The notes below the pieces were generated by a model, which was not told where the DNA came from, searched no databases, and saw only the letters and a program-made list of their open reading frames with translations. From Thermoanaerobaculia bacterium (GTDB taxonomy: Bacteria > Acidobacteriota > Thermoanaerobaculia > Multivoradales > J023), in assembly GCA_028066595.1 (NCBI GenBank), contig JALCBJ010000044.1:2573-56182 (forward strand): 53,610 nucleotides of DNA, read 5' to 3'. A program made the position numbers and the translations under genes. Within the stretch, counting starts at the first letter, position 1. Every line of letters begins with the position of its first letter. Of this stretch, positions 8,231-17,414 are shown in pieces.

Positions 8231-11200
8231 TCAGGGCTCCTCGCGAGATTCTCGCGACAGGCCCTCGGCCTCTCCTGTGGACGAGACCGTTGCAGAGGCT
8301 TCGGGCGAGGTGGCCTCGAGCCACAGGTTGAGCGCGTCGAGATGGCCGTCCAAGCCCGGAGATTGACTGGTCATCGTAAAGGCGCAGTGTAGAGAACGGG
8401 CCTCCTGGCCGATACTCCATGCTTGCTCGAAGCCGTGCCATTCCGAGCGGGCTGGGTAGGCGAACCGCGCGGAGAGCGTCGTTGCGATCAGATCGCCTCG
8501 ACAGCCATCGGTAGGGAAGACGCGGCAGGTGACGTGGAGATCGGCCAACCCTTCGAACGGTCCGTCGACCCGCACTGCACCGAGGATCGACACGTCCATC
8601 GAGCCGGACAGGTTGGGCTCGAGATCCACGCACTGCGCCAGGCCCGAGGGTTCGCCATCCAACCAGGCGATGCGCGCCGATCCTGAACGATCGAACGACC
8701 AATCTGCGTCACTCGCTCCTACATGGAGGCCCTTGCCCACGATCTGCCATCTTTCCAGCCCGCAATCGAACTCGCCGTTCTGGAGTCTCGACGAGCCGGT
8801 CTGGCGCATGTCTGTGCATACGTCGGATTCGACGTCCCCACGCCGAGACGGATCGTGGGATCCATCGCCTACCTCGTCCTGGGATAGATCGCTGGGATCC
8901 TGCCCCGGAGCTCGCGGCCCGGCACCCGGACCCGCCGTCGCGATCGCCACGGTCGAGGGATGATCCGAGGTAGCACTGGCGTCCTGCTCGGGCTGCGGTT
9001 CCAGCGCTTCGTCGGCCGCACCCACGATCGAGCTCCAGGCGTCGGTGGTGCCGGTTTCGAAGTCATCGCCGAAGATCAGCTCGACCACCTGGACACCGTC
9101 GCTACTCGGTCCTTCGAAGGCATTGCCTTCGGAATCGATGACGACGAGGCGGGCGAAGAGAACGTCACCAAGGCTTCCGGCGACCTGCGCTTCGTTCGTC
9201 CCGGTGACGTCGCCGTCGAAAATGTCGTCGCCACCCTCCGAGGTACCGACCTCGAGCCTGACGGTCGCGATGGGGTGGACACCACCACTCGGATCGTCCC
9301 ACTCGAAAACCACGGGATTCTCTGCGATGGGGCCAGCATCCGTGGGCGCCGGTATGGTCGGTATCGCCAGGACCTTGATGCCATCACTGCTGGCAGTGAC
9401 CGTTTCGTTGGACGTGGCGTCGGTGACGAGGAGCCGGGCGAAGAGGGTGGCACCCGCGGGACCGACGACCTCTCGCTCGGTCAGGCCGCTGACGTCACCG
9501 CCCGCGAAGATGTCGCTGGCTCCAGCGGTCGTTCCCACTTCGAGAACCACCGATGCCACGCCGCTACCGCCATCGGTCGGCGCGTTCCAGGTGAAGAGCG
9601 CCGGGCTCTGGCTGAATTGACCCTCGTCCTGGGGCGCGGCGGCATTCGGCGCGGCGAGATCCACCGCGATTCCGTCGCTCGACGCCGTAGCGGTCTCGTT
9701 GCCCACACCGTCGGTTGTGACCAGATGGGCGAACAAGGTCTGCCCATCGCTGGCGGCGACGTCGTGCTGCGTCGTTCCTGTCACGTCGCCTGTGAAGACG
9801 TCACTACCTCCTGCCGACGTACCGACATGGAGCACCAGGGATGCGATGCCGCTTCCGTCGTCAACCGGTGGGCTCCAGGTGAACCTCACAGGATTGCGAC
9901 TGAAGGCGCCGGCGTCTTGTGGCGGACTCGCCGTCGGCCCGGCCCCGTCGATAGTGACGCCGTCACTGGACGGGGTGGTGGTCTCGTTCTCCGCGAAGTC
10001 CTCGACCACGAGGTGGGCGAAAAGGGTCTGGCCGTCGCTGGCAGCAACCTCGTGCTGTGTCGTTCCGGTGACGTCGCCGGTGAAGACGTCACTGGCCCCT
10101 TCTGACGTACCGACATGGAGCGTCACCGACGCCACGCCGCCGCCGTCGTCCGACGGCGCGCCCCAGGTGAAGGTCACGGGGCTGCCGGAGAAGGCGCCGA
10201 CGTCGCTTGGCGCGCTGGCGGTCGGCGCGACCGTATCGAGCCGGACGCCGTTGGTGCCATGGGTCCGGGTCTCGTTGCCGGCGGCGTCGATGGCGACGAG
10301 AAAGGCATAGAAGAGATCGTCGTGGCTGCCGTCCTGGCTGAAGCTCGTCGTACCCAGCACGTCGCCGGAGAAGACCTGGCTGCCGCCGGAGGTGGTGCCG
10401 ACGTGGAGGACCAGCTCGGTGACTCCGCTGCCGTCGTCGGTCGGCGGGTTCCAGGTGAAGACCGCCGGGCCTTGGATGGATGCGCCGTTGTCGATCGGTG
10501 CTGCGGTGTCGGGCGGCGTCAGATCGAAGGTGATGCCGTCGGAACTGTCGGTCATCGTTGCATTGCCGACGGTGTCGGTCGCGATCAGGAACGCGAAGAC
10601 TGTTTGCCCGTCGGCGGCGTCGACGCTATGGGAGGTCGAGCCGGTGACGTCGACCACGCCCAGGTCGCTGGCCCCCGGCGACGTACCGAGGTGCAGGTGC
10701 GACGAAGCGATGCCGCTGGTGTCGGAGGGAGCGATCCAAGAGAACGCGCTCGGCCCATTGGCCCAGACACCGGCGTCCGACGGCGCCGAGGCCGATGGCA
10801 GGACCAGGTCGATGGCATAGGTCTCCCCACTGTCGAAAGGCAAGCCCGAGATGTTGGCTGACGCCCCCGCCGCGTCCAGGAGACCGTCGGCGTTGTCGAG
10901 ATCCAGCCTCAGCGAGCCGGCACCGCCGTAGCCGTTGACCGTGACGTTCCAGAGTGTGCTCACCGAGCCACCCGTCGGCACCACGGAGGTGATCGCGGGA
11001 CTGCCGGTGAGCCCCGGGCTATTCAGCATGAAATTAGCAGCCGTGAGGCCGGACAGCGAGCGGTCGAAGGTCACCGTGAACGTCACGCTTCCGGCGTTCG
11101 TCGCCGCGCTGGCCGGAGTCGATCGGACGATCGCGGTGACTTCGGTGGTCGATTGAGCTTCGAAGCTGCCCATGTCCACGACGGGCGAGCCGGCGCCCGT

Positions 11201-12991
11201 GTCGGTAACCTCGGCGATGTCGACCAAGCGGGGCAGGCCGTCGAGGTCGAGATCCACGCCGGCAGGGACGTGGTTACTGTTAGCGGCGTCGACAGCTGGC
11301 GACGTGCTCTGGAGGCGCGGATTGTCGTCGGCGGTGCCGAAGACGTCGTCGGCGCCGTCCGCGTCGACGAACTGGGGATCCGAGGAGATGTTGGAAGCAC
11401 CGGAGATGCCGCCCTCTACAAGACTGTAGGTTACGGTCTCCGTGGCGGTGGAGCTGGCCATCGAATCGTCGACAGACGCGGTGTTGCCCCACATGATGAC
11501 GTTGCGGAATGTGGGGGAGGAGAAGCGATTGAACGCCGCGCCGCCGATCCTGACCGCGGGGTTGCCGCTAAACGTGACATTGACGTAGGTCGCGTCGACC
11601 TCGTTGAAAACGCCGCCCCCAGCCTCTGCTGCATTGCCTGTGAACAGGACGTTGACGAAGAGGGGTGTGCCACTGCCGATATTGGCAGCACCGCCTCCGA
11701 AACCACCGTCGGCCGAGGTCGCGGCGCGATTGTCGCGCACGATCAGGTTTCGCAGAACCGGCGATCCGCCGTCGTTGAAGATGCCGCCACCGACGTCGTC
11801 GGTGCCATTGGCATAGCCGCGGGTGACGACGAAGCCGTCCAGGATGGCCGCAGCGGTAGCGCCGCCGCCGCTGACCACGTGATTTAGGTTGTCCGAGATA
11901 TCCGCGGAACCGATCTCTCCGGAGAGGACGGTCGGATGGGCCATCCAATCGCGCGCACTGCGGCTCGTCTCATGACCGGCGAAGCCACCGTAGATGGCGA
12001 CCTCCTCAAGTTGAAACGTGGCGTCGCGACCGCTCGGATCGGAGGGCACGTAGGTACCCTCGGCGACCCAGATCTCGGTGATCGCCGGCGCGTCGCAGGA
12101 GCCGGCTGCGACCAGGTCGAGAGCATCCTGGAGATCACGTAGAGCGTGATTCCAGCTCAGACCGTTGTTGGCGCCCGCGGCGTCCCGATCCACATAGAGA
12201 ACCGAGGCCAGGGGACAGGGATGGATGAAGCCTGCGTCGAGGCCGTCGATACGCTCCTCGGCGAGGATCGTTAGGCCCGGCGAGCGGCCGACGACCGGAT
12301 CTCCCGATGCGGTTGCCAGGTCGACGTCGCTGTCGATGCTGTCGTCTCCACCCTGATCTTGGGGGCTGAAGCTGAAACCGGTGTTCGGGGCTTCGAACTC
12401 CACCGCGTAGTTGCCGGCCAGCAATCCACCGAAGCGGTACGCTCCTGACGCGTCGGTGGTCTGAGACGCGAGGGTAGCCAGGGCGTCGTCGAGCAAGCGT
12501 ACCGTCGTCTGGACAGCCGGCTCGTCCGGATCGCGTAGGCCGTCCTCGTCGAGGTCTCGCCACACAATGCCGCCGATCGACGCTGCCAGCTCCCCGAAGT
12601 CGTAGCCGGTGCCCTCGGCCACCGCGAGCAGGGTGATGGCGCTGATCGTGTCGTTGACCGACGTGTCACCACCCGCGTTGCCCGCCGACTCGAAGCCATC
12701 GCCGTAGTCGACGGGTTGGGTCTCGGTCACCGTGTACGTGCCCGGCGGCAGCTGCTCGAAGGAATAGCTTCCATCCGCTGCGGTCTGGGTCTGGTTCGGG
12801 CCGACCGCCGCACCCAGAAAATCGGTGCCGCTCAGCGTGATCGTGACGCCTTCGATACCGGCTTCGCCGTCGGCGGTTTCGAGCGACCGGAGACCGTTGC
12901 CGTCGACGTCGTGATAGACGCTGCCCTCGAGTCGTCGGTAGAGGATCTCACCGAAGTTGTAGCCGGTTCCCTGGCCGCCGAGGGGCATCAC
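8231..12991 (-). CDS. Large surface protein, C-terminal part (SdrD-B, beta-helix, Ig-like repeats)
   Basis: About 1,586 residues in this frame; it continues the frame at 12988-14544 after a single-base frame break. In order: an SdrD B-like domain (GSVYHDVDGNGLRS...), a second B-like domain (GGIVWRDLDEDGLRDP), a parallel beta-helix of the choice-of-anchor/polymorphic-membrane type (repeats GGGIFNDGGSPVLRN, GGGVFNEVD), an Ig-like module, then about six tandem modules of roughly 93 residues sharing GTSxGxSDVFxGDVTGTT and DGQTLFAHLV. A DDFETGTTDAWSS tail motif follows, but unlike the protease at 3498-4925 it is not terminal: about 230 more residues with a Cys-containing beta domain (NGEFDCGLERW) come after it. 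Probably a cell-surface or secreted adhesin. The annotated 5' end is a by-product of the frame break. Confidence 0.75.
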   Translation of the reverse strand: MMPLGGQGTGYNFGEILYRRLEGSVYHDVDGNGLRSLETADGEAGIEGVTITLSGTDFLGAAVGPNQTQTAADGSYSFEQLPPGTYTVTETQPVDYGDGFESAGNAGGDTSVNDTISAITLLAVAEGTGYDFGELAASIGGIVWRDLDEDGLRDPDEPAVQTTVRLLDDALATLASQTTDASGAYRFGGLLAGNYAVEFEAPNTGFSFSPQDQGGDDSIDSDVDLATASGDPVVGRSPGLTILAEERIDGLDAGFIHPCPLASVLYVDRDAAGANNGLSWNHALRDLQDALDLVAAGSCDAPAITEIWVAEGTYVPSDPSGRDATFQLEEVAIYGGFAGHETSRSARDWMAHPTVLSGEIGSADISDNLNHVVSGGGATAAAILDGFVVTRGYANGTDDVGGGIFNDGGSPVLRNLIVRDNRAATSADGGFGGGAANIGSGTPLFVNVLFTGNAAEAGGGVFNEVDATYVNVTFSGNPAVRIGGAAFNRFSSPTFRNVIMWGNTASVDDSMASSTATETVTYSLVEGGISGASNISSDPQFVDADGADDVFGTADDNPRLQSTSPAVDAANSNHVPAGVDLDLDGLPRLVDIAEVTDTGAGSPVVDMGSFEAQSTTEVTAIVRSTPASAATNAGSVTFTVTFDRSLSGLTAANFMLNSPGLTGSPAITSVVPTGGSVSTLWNVTVNGYGGAGSLRLDLDNADGLLDAAGASANISGLPFDSGETYAIDLVLPSASAPSDAGVWANGPSAFSWIAPSDTSGIASSHLHLGTSPGASDLGVVDVTGSTSHSVDAADGQTVFAFLIATDTVGNATMTDSSDGITFDLTPPDTAAPIDNGASIQGPAVFTWNPPTDDGSGVTELVLHVGTTSGGSQVFSGDVLGTTSFSQDGSHDDLFYAFLVAIDAAGNETRTHGTNGVRLDTVAPTASAPSDVGAFSGSPVTFTWGAPSDDGGGVASVTLHVGTSEGASDVFTGDVTGTTQHEVAASDGQTLFAHLVVEDFAENETTTPSSDGVTIDGAGPTASPPQDAGAFSRNPVRFTWSPPVDDGSGIASLVLHVGTSAGGSDVFTGDVTGTTQHDVAASDGQTLFAHLVTTDGVGNETATASSDGIAVDLAAPNAAAPQDEGQFSQSPALFTWNAPTDGGSGVASVVLEVGTTAGASDIFAGGDVSGLTEREVVGPAGATLFARLLVTDATSNETVTASSDGIKVLAIPTIPAPTDAGPIAENPVVFEWDDPSGGVHPIATVRLEVGTSEGGDDIFDGDVTGTNEAQVAGSLGDVLFARLVVIDSEGNAFEGPSSDGVQVVELIFGDDFETGTTDAWSSIVGAADEALEPQPEQDASATSDHPSTVAIATAGPGAGPRAPGQDPSDLSQDEVGDGSHDPSRRGDVESDVCTDMRQTGSSRLQNGEFDCGLERWQIVGKGLHVGASDADWSFDRSGSARIAWLDGEPSGLAQCVDLEPNLSGSMDVSILGAVRVDGPFEGLADLHVTCRVFPTDGCRGDLIATTLSARFAYPARSEWHGFEQAWSIGQEARSLHCAFTMTSQSPGLDGHLDALNLWLEATSPEASATVSSTGEAEGLSRESREEP
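9090..10810 (-). repeat. Tandem repeat array encoding Ig-like modules
   Basis: About six consecutive units of roughly 280 bp encode similar modules of the large surface protein. DNA identity is high in places, for example the segments around 9770-9815 and 10055-10100, which both read GTCACTGG/GTCACTAC after a shared GACGTCGCCxGTGAAGAC core. This favours slippage or unequal recombination and also explains long spurious open frames on the opposite strand. Confidence 0.75.
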
Positions 12992-14544
12992 GATGCCGCT
13001 GATGACGTCGTTGACCGCCGCGCTCCCACGAGTGAGCCCACGGTCTCGTCGCCGTCGAGATCAGCAGCGACCGTGCCTTCGCTCAAAGAGTAGGTACCAG
13101 GACGTAAGTCGTCGAAGAGGAAGCTGCCGTCGACGGCACTTGTCGTCGTGGTCACGTTGACGCTCGCTCCCAGGTCGTCGGTGCCCGTGAGTGTGATTTC
13201 CACTCCGGCGAAGAAGAAGGTCTCTTCGGGATCTTTGGTGCCGTCGAGATCCGTGTCTTCGTACACGAAGCCGGAGAGGGAGCCGCGGAGCACCGTGGCG
13301 ACCTCGTCCGAGAACGGGAGGTTCGAGAGGTCGAGACTGTTGGACGCCAGGTCCGTGATGCCCGTGCCATCGGCGAGTACCAAACCGAGGTCACCGTTCT
13401 CGGTGTAGCCGCCGACCGTTACGCGTTGCGTAGCGCCAAGATCTTCTACGGTCTGCACCGTGGCCCCGGCGAGGGTCGGGCTGAGCGAGAAGCTCTCCGG
13501 TACCACGCCGGTCACGACGCGGTCGAAGACGACGTCGAAGGCGACGTTGGTGTCAGGTGTTGGATTGGCACCGGAAACGGCTATCTCTAGCACCTGCGGC
13601 ATCGAGCGGATGATCTCGACGACCTCGCCCTGGATCGTGCCGGTGCCGGTACCGAGGAAGGGCTCGGAGGTCACGGAGCCGACGATCGAGTCGTCGTCGA
13701 TGAGGTCGAGACGATACTCACCCTGCCCGCTCGAGACGTCGACGGTCGCCGAATACGAGCTGCCCGAGCCCGTGAGGCTGAGCAGGGACGGTGTGACGCT
13801 GCCGGAGACCCTGATCGGCCACAGGTCGCCGGCATCGAAGCCGGTCACGGGCTCGGAGAACTCGAACACGTGCTCGACGAGAAGAGCGTTGGTCGGGTTG
13901 CCTCCGACCACCGTGATCTCGACTTCGGGCTTGTCCGGGCGGATGTCGAAGGTCCTGAGGAAGCCGTCGTCGTCTTCGCCGATGAAGGCGAGAGCGAAGG
14001 TGGTTTCGTTGACCTGGACGAGCGAGTTGTAGTTGGGCCCGGTACTGCTCGTATCGTGAGTGAACTCATCATCGACGGAAGAGATGGTGCCATCGGCAAG
14101 GATCGTGAACGTCGTGATCGTCGCGCCTCCCACCCGATAGGCGAGGGCGAACGTGTCGGCGTCCACGCGCACGAAGGAGCTGGCATGAGCTGCCGAGTTG
14201 TGCGTCACCTGCTCGACCTCGGAGATGCTCATGCCGTCCGCCGAGACCGAGAAGGTCTTCACCCGACCGTTGTTGCGCTGATAGGCCAAGGCGAAGGTGT
14301 CGTCGTCGACCTGGACCAGGGAGGCCGACGATGCGTTGTTGGTGTCGTGCTCGAGGGTCGCGAGCTCGTTGATCGAAGTGCCGTCGGCGGAGATGGAGAA
14401 GGTGACCAGCTGTCCGTCGCTACCCGCGCCGCGGTAGGCGAGCACATAGATGTCGCCGGTGGCGTGGACCAGGGAGTGCGAGTTTGCCGTGTCGGTGTCG
14501 TGCTCGAGGGACGCCACTTCGGTGATCGAGGTGCCGTCGGTCAC
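12988..14544 (-). CDS. Large surface protein, N-terminal part (frameshifted, N-terminus missing)
   Basis: This frame encodes four to five repeats of about 45-50 residues with SADGTSIxELAxLEHDT and SLVQVDxDTFALAY motifs, two bacterial Ig-like segments (DVVFDRVVTGVVPESFSLS), and the start of an SdrD B domain. It ends in a stop at 12988 just after VGSLVG. Inserting one base near 13022 restores the expected VNDVISGIVMPLGGQGTGYNFGE and joins it to the next frame, so the two parts are one gene. Upstream, the repeat homology runs straight into the start region of the kinase gene on the other strand. No signal peptide is visible, so the true N-terminus seems lost; the GTG at 14544 is only a formal start. 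Confidence 0.6.
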   Translation of the reverse strand: MTDGTSITEVASLEHDTDTANSHSLVHATGDIYVLAYRGAGSDGQLVTFSISADGTSINELATLEHDTNNASSASLVQVDDDTFALAYQRNNGRVKTFSVSADGMSISEVEQVTHNSAAHASSFVRVDADTFALAYRVGGATITTFTILADGTISSVDDEFTHDTSSTGPNYNSLVQVNETTFALAFIGEDDDGFLRTFDIRPDKPEVEITVVGGNPTNALLVEHVFEFSEPVTGFDAGDLWPIRVSGSVTPSLLSLTGSGSSYSATVDVSSGQGEYRLDLIDDDSIVGSVTSEPFLGTGTGTIQGEVVEIIRSMPQVLEIAVSGANPTPDTNVAFDVVFDRVVTGVVPESFSLSPTLAGATVQTVEDLGATQRVTVGGYTENGDLGLVLADGTGITDLASNSLDLSNLPFSDEVATVLRGSLSGFVYEDTDLDGTKDPEETFFFAGVEITLTGTDDLGASVNVTTTTSAVDGSFLFDDLRPGTYSLSEGTVAADLDGDETVGSLVGARRSTTSSAAS

Positions 14545-14592
14545 GCGGGACTGGAAGACCGCCAGGCTGTGGCTACGACGCGAGATGAGAAA

Positions 14593-17380
14593 GTGACCGG
14601 CACGGACCCCGAGCGGGTCATGGAAGTCCTCGAGGCGGCTCTCGACCTCCCCGCGGAAGAGAGAGACGTTCCTGGACGAGGCCTGTGCCGGAGATCCGGA
14701 TCTGCTGCTGGAGGTCGAGTCCTTGCTAGCGGAAGAGGACACTCTGGAGCGGGGATTCCTCGGCCTGCCGGCGCCGATTTCGTTCTTTGGCTCGGCGGAC
14801 CATGAAGCGGCCATCGAAGAGCAACCGGTGCTTCCGACCGAGCTCGGGAACTACCGCATACTCGAAGTGCTCGGGCGTGGCGGGATGGGAACGGTCTACC
14901 TCGGTGAGCAAACCGAGCCTGTGAGGCGGCATGTCGCGATCAAGGTGCTCGACCGGATCCACGATCCGTCGCGGCGAAAACGATTCGCCGCCGAGGGTCA
15001 GGCACTGGCGCGTCTCAAGCATCCCAACGTGGCGGCTCTCTATGAGGTTGGCAGTACCGACTCATCGTTGCCCTACGTCGCTATGGAGTATGTCGACGGC
15101 GAACCGATCCATCGCTGGTGCGACCAGCACGGTTTGAACCTCCGGGAACGGATCGAGGTGTTTCTCGGGGCATGCGCCGGCGTCAGCCACGCGCACGAGA
15201 AAAGCATCCTTCACCGCGATCTCAAGCCTTCGAACGTCCTGGTGACCGAGGTAGATGGTTCCCCGACCGCCAAGGTGATCGACTTCGGCATCGCGCGGGC
15301 CTTGGACGACGAGTCTCTGCACGGAAGCACCCGGCTGACTCTCGACTATCAGCTCGTCGGTTCACCGGCCTACATGAGCCCGGAGGCGCTGACCCTCGGA
15401 CCAGATGCCGATCTCGATACCCGAAGCGACGTCTATTCCCTGGGACTGCTGCTCTTCGAGCTGCTTTCCGGGCTGCTTCCCTTCGGATCCTCGGATCCGA
15501 CGTTGGCCTCCATTCTGCAGCGGTTGTCGATGGAAGAAGAGCTGACGCTACCCAGTGTCTGCTTGAAAAACGTCGAGGCGGACGAGGCGGAACGGCTGGC
15601 AAGCCTGCGCGGTATGAGTCGGGAGAGCTTTGGGCGCGGGTTGCGAGGGGACCTCGATGCCATCGTGCGCAAGGCCGTGGCTCGCGACCGCAGCCGGCGC
15701 TACGCGTCCCCGGCCGAGCTCGCCTCCGATCTCGAGCGATACCTGGACGATCAGCCGATCCGTGCCCGGCCGCCCTCGACGGTCTATGTCCTCGGGCTGT
15801 TCTTGAAACGTCGACGAGGGGTCGTGGCGGCTTCCATCGCCCTCGTCCTGGCTCTGGTCGCCGGCATCATCGGCCGAAGTCTCGAGGCCGATCGTGCCAA
15901 CCGGGAAGCTTCCCGGGCCAAGGCGGCTTTGGTAGAGGCCGAGGATGTATCCCAGTTCCTGATCGAGCTCTTCGAGGTCGCGGATCCGGAGCGCAAGCCC
16001 GGCGATCCGATCGACGTTCAGGATTTGCTGCAGCGGGCGGAAGCGAGCCTCGATGAGAAGCTCGAGCAACAACCCCTGGCCGTCGCCAGGTTGCGCCACA
16101 CTCTCGGGGAGATCTACTCGAAGCTGGGGCAACTCGACGTCGCCGAGCGTCAGTTCACGCACGCCCTGGAGCTGAGACAGCAGTTGCTTCCCGACGGCCA
16201 TGGCGATCGTCTGGATACTCTGAACTGGCTGGGAACCATCTACCGCCGTCTCGGCCGTTTGGAGGAGGCGGAAACCACCCTCGAGGCTCTCTTGCTGAGT
16301 CTCGATCGAAGGCCCGACACAGATCCGGTGGAGAAAGCCGCGGCTCTCAACAGCCTGGGCAATGTCTACTGGAACCAGTTGCGTCTCGATGAGGCGGCCG
16401 AGGTCCACCGATCGGCGCTGGTGATTCGAGAAGCGGTGCTCGGCGCTGATCATGCCGACACCGCGGAGTCGCTCAACAACCTCGGGGCGATCTCGATGGA
16501 CCGCCGAGACTGGCAGAGCGCGGAGCGCTACTTCTCTCGCGCCGACGAGATTCTGCGCCACCATCTCGGTGCCGAGCATCCGCGTGTCGCGGTGACGGTT
16601 CACAATCGCGGGATCGTGGCTCGGGGGCTTTCGAGGTGGGACGAGGCCTTGGAGCTGAGTGAGGAGTCCATCTCGCTCTTCGACCGGGCCTACGGTGATC
16701 ATCACCATCGCGCTCTGATGGCGAGGTCCTGGGGAGCGCGTCTGCTGTACGACATGGGACGGCTCGACGAAGCTGCGGACCTTGCGTCAGAGGTGCTGAG
16801 CCGTGGCGAGCAGAATCCCTCGGCGCGGCTCGACGTGATTCGCAGCTGGCGGGTGCTGGGGGCATGCCGGATGGTCCAGAGGGACTTCGAGGGCGCCGAG
16901 CGCGCCCTGCGCCAGGATTTCGAGCTCAGACTGGAGCGATGGGGACCGGAGAGGGGTTCGGTTCTGGGCTCCCGCTCTCTCCTCGCCTGGCTCGACCTCT
17001 ATCGAGGCAGACCGCAGGAGGCGCTGGACGCCCATCGCGAGATCCTCGCCGATCGTCAGCGCCTGCAGGGCGAGGAACATCGTTCCACTGCCTGGTCACG
17101 TTACTCTGTGGGCGTCGCCCTGGCCGGCCTCGGCCGCCGGCAAGAGGCAATCACCGAGCTCGAGACTGCCCGGGCCGTGTTCGAAGGGTCGGTTCCTCGT
17201 CCTCGTCTCGAGCTCGGCGCGACGTTACGAGAGCTCGGTCTGCTGCTTCGAGCCGAAGGTCGGGAGCGAGAAGCGGCGGAGTTGCTCGCCGCAGCGCGAG
17301 AAGATCATTCGAGCCTGCCGCCCGGCCATCAAGAGCGCTTGCGAACCGAGGAAGCAGCCGGTACCGAGCCGTCGAGCTAG
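14593..17380 (+). CDS. Ser/Thr protein kinase with TM helix and TPR repeats (frame break near 14670)
   Basis: Uninterrupted frame 14723-17380 (885 codons). Kinase landmarks: glycine loop GRGGMGTVYLG, VAIKVL lysine, catalytic HRDLKPSNVLV, DFGIA metal-binding loop, and activation segment GSPAYMSPE. A single TM helix (VVAASIALVLALVAGIIG, about residue 370) separates the cytoplasmic kinase from a C-terminal TPR region (about 430-860). Members of this family usually begin with a helix like DPERVMEVLEAALDLPAEERD followed by FLDEACAGDP; both halves are here but in different frames, so I place the start at the GTG at 14593 and infer an indel near 14670. Otherwise translation would have to begin at the TTG at 14723. 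Probably a signalling kinase; its partner is unknown. Confidence 0.8.
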
Positions 17381-17414
17381 GCGGGGGCTCTCCCGACCGC
17401 TTTATCGTAGAGTG

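Noticed and set aside
9090..10810. Possible CRISPR array
   Set aside because: The periodicity is about 280 bp and translates into protein modules; there are no short spacers or cas genes.
8960..11890. Long plus-strand open frames over the large surface-protein gene
   Set aside because: They are antisense shadows of GC-rich Ig-like repeats: Arg/Gly/Val-rich, without ribosome-binding sites or recognisable domains.
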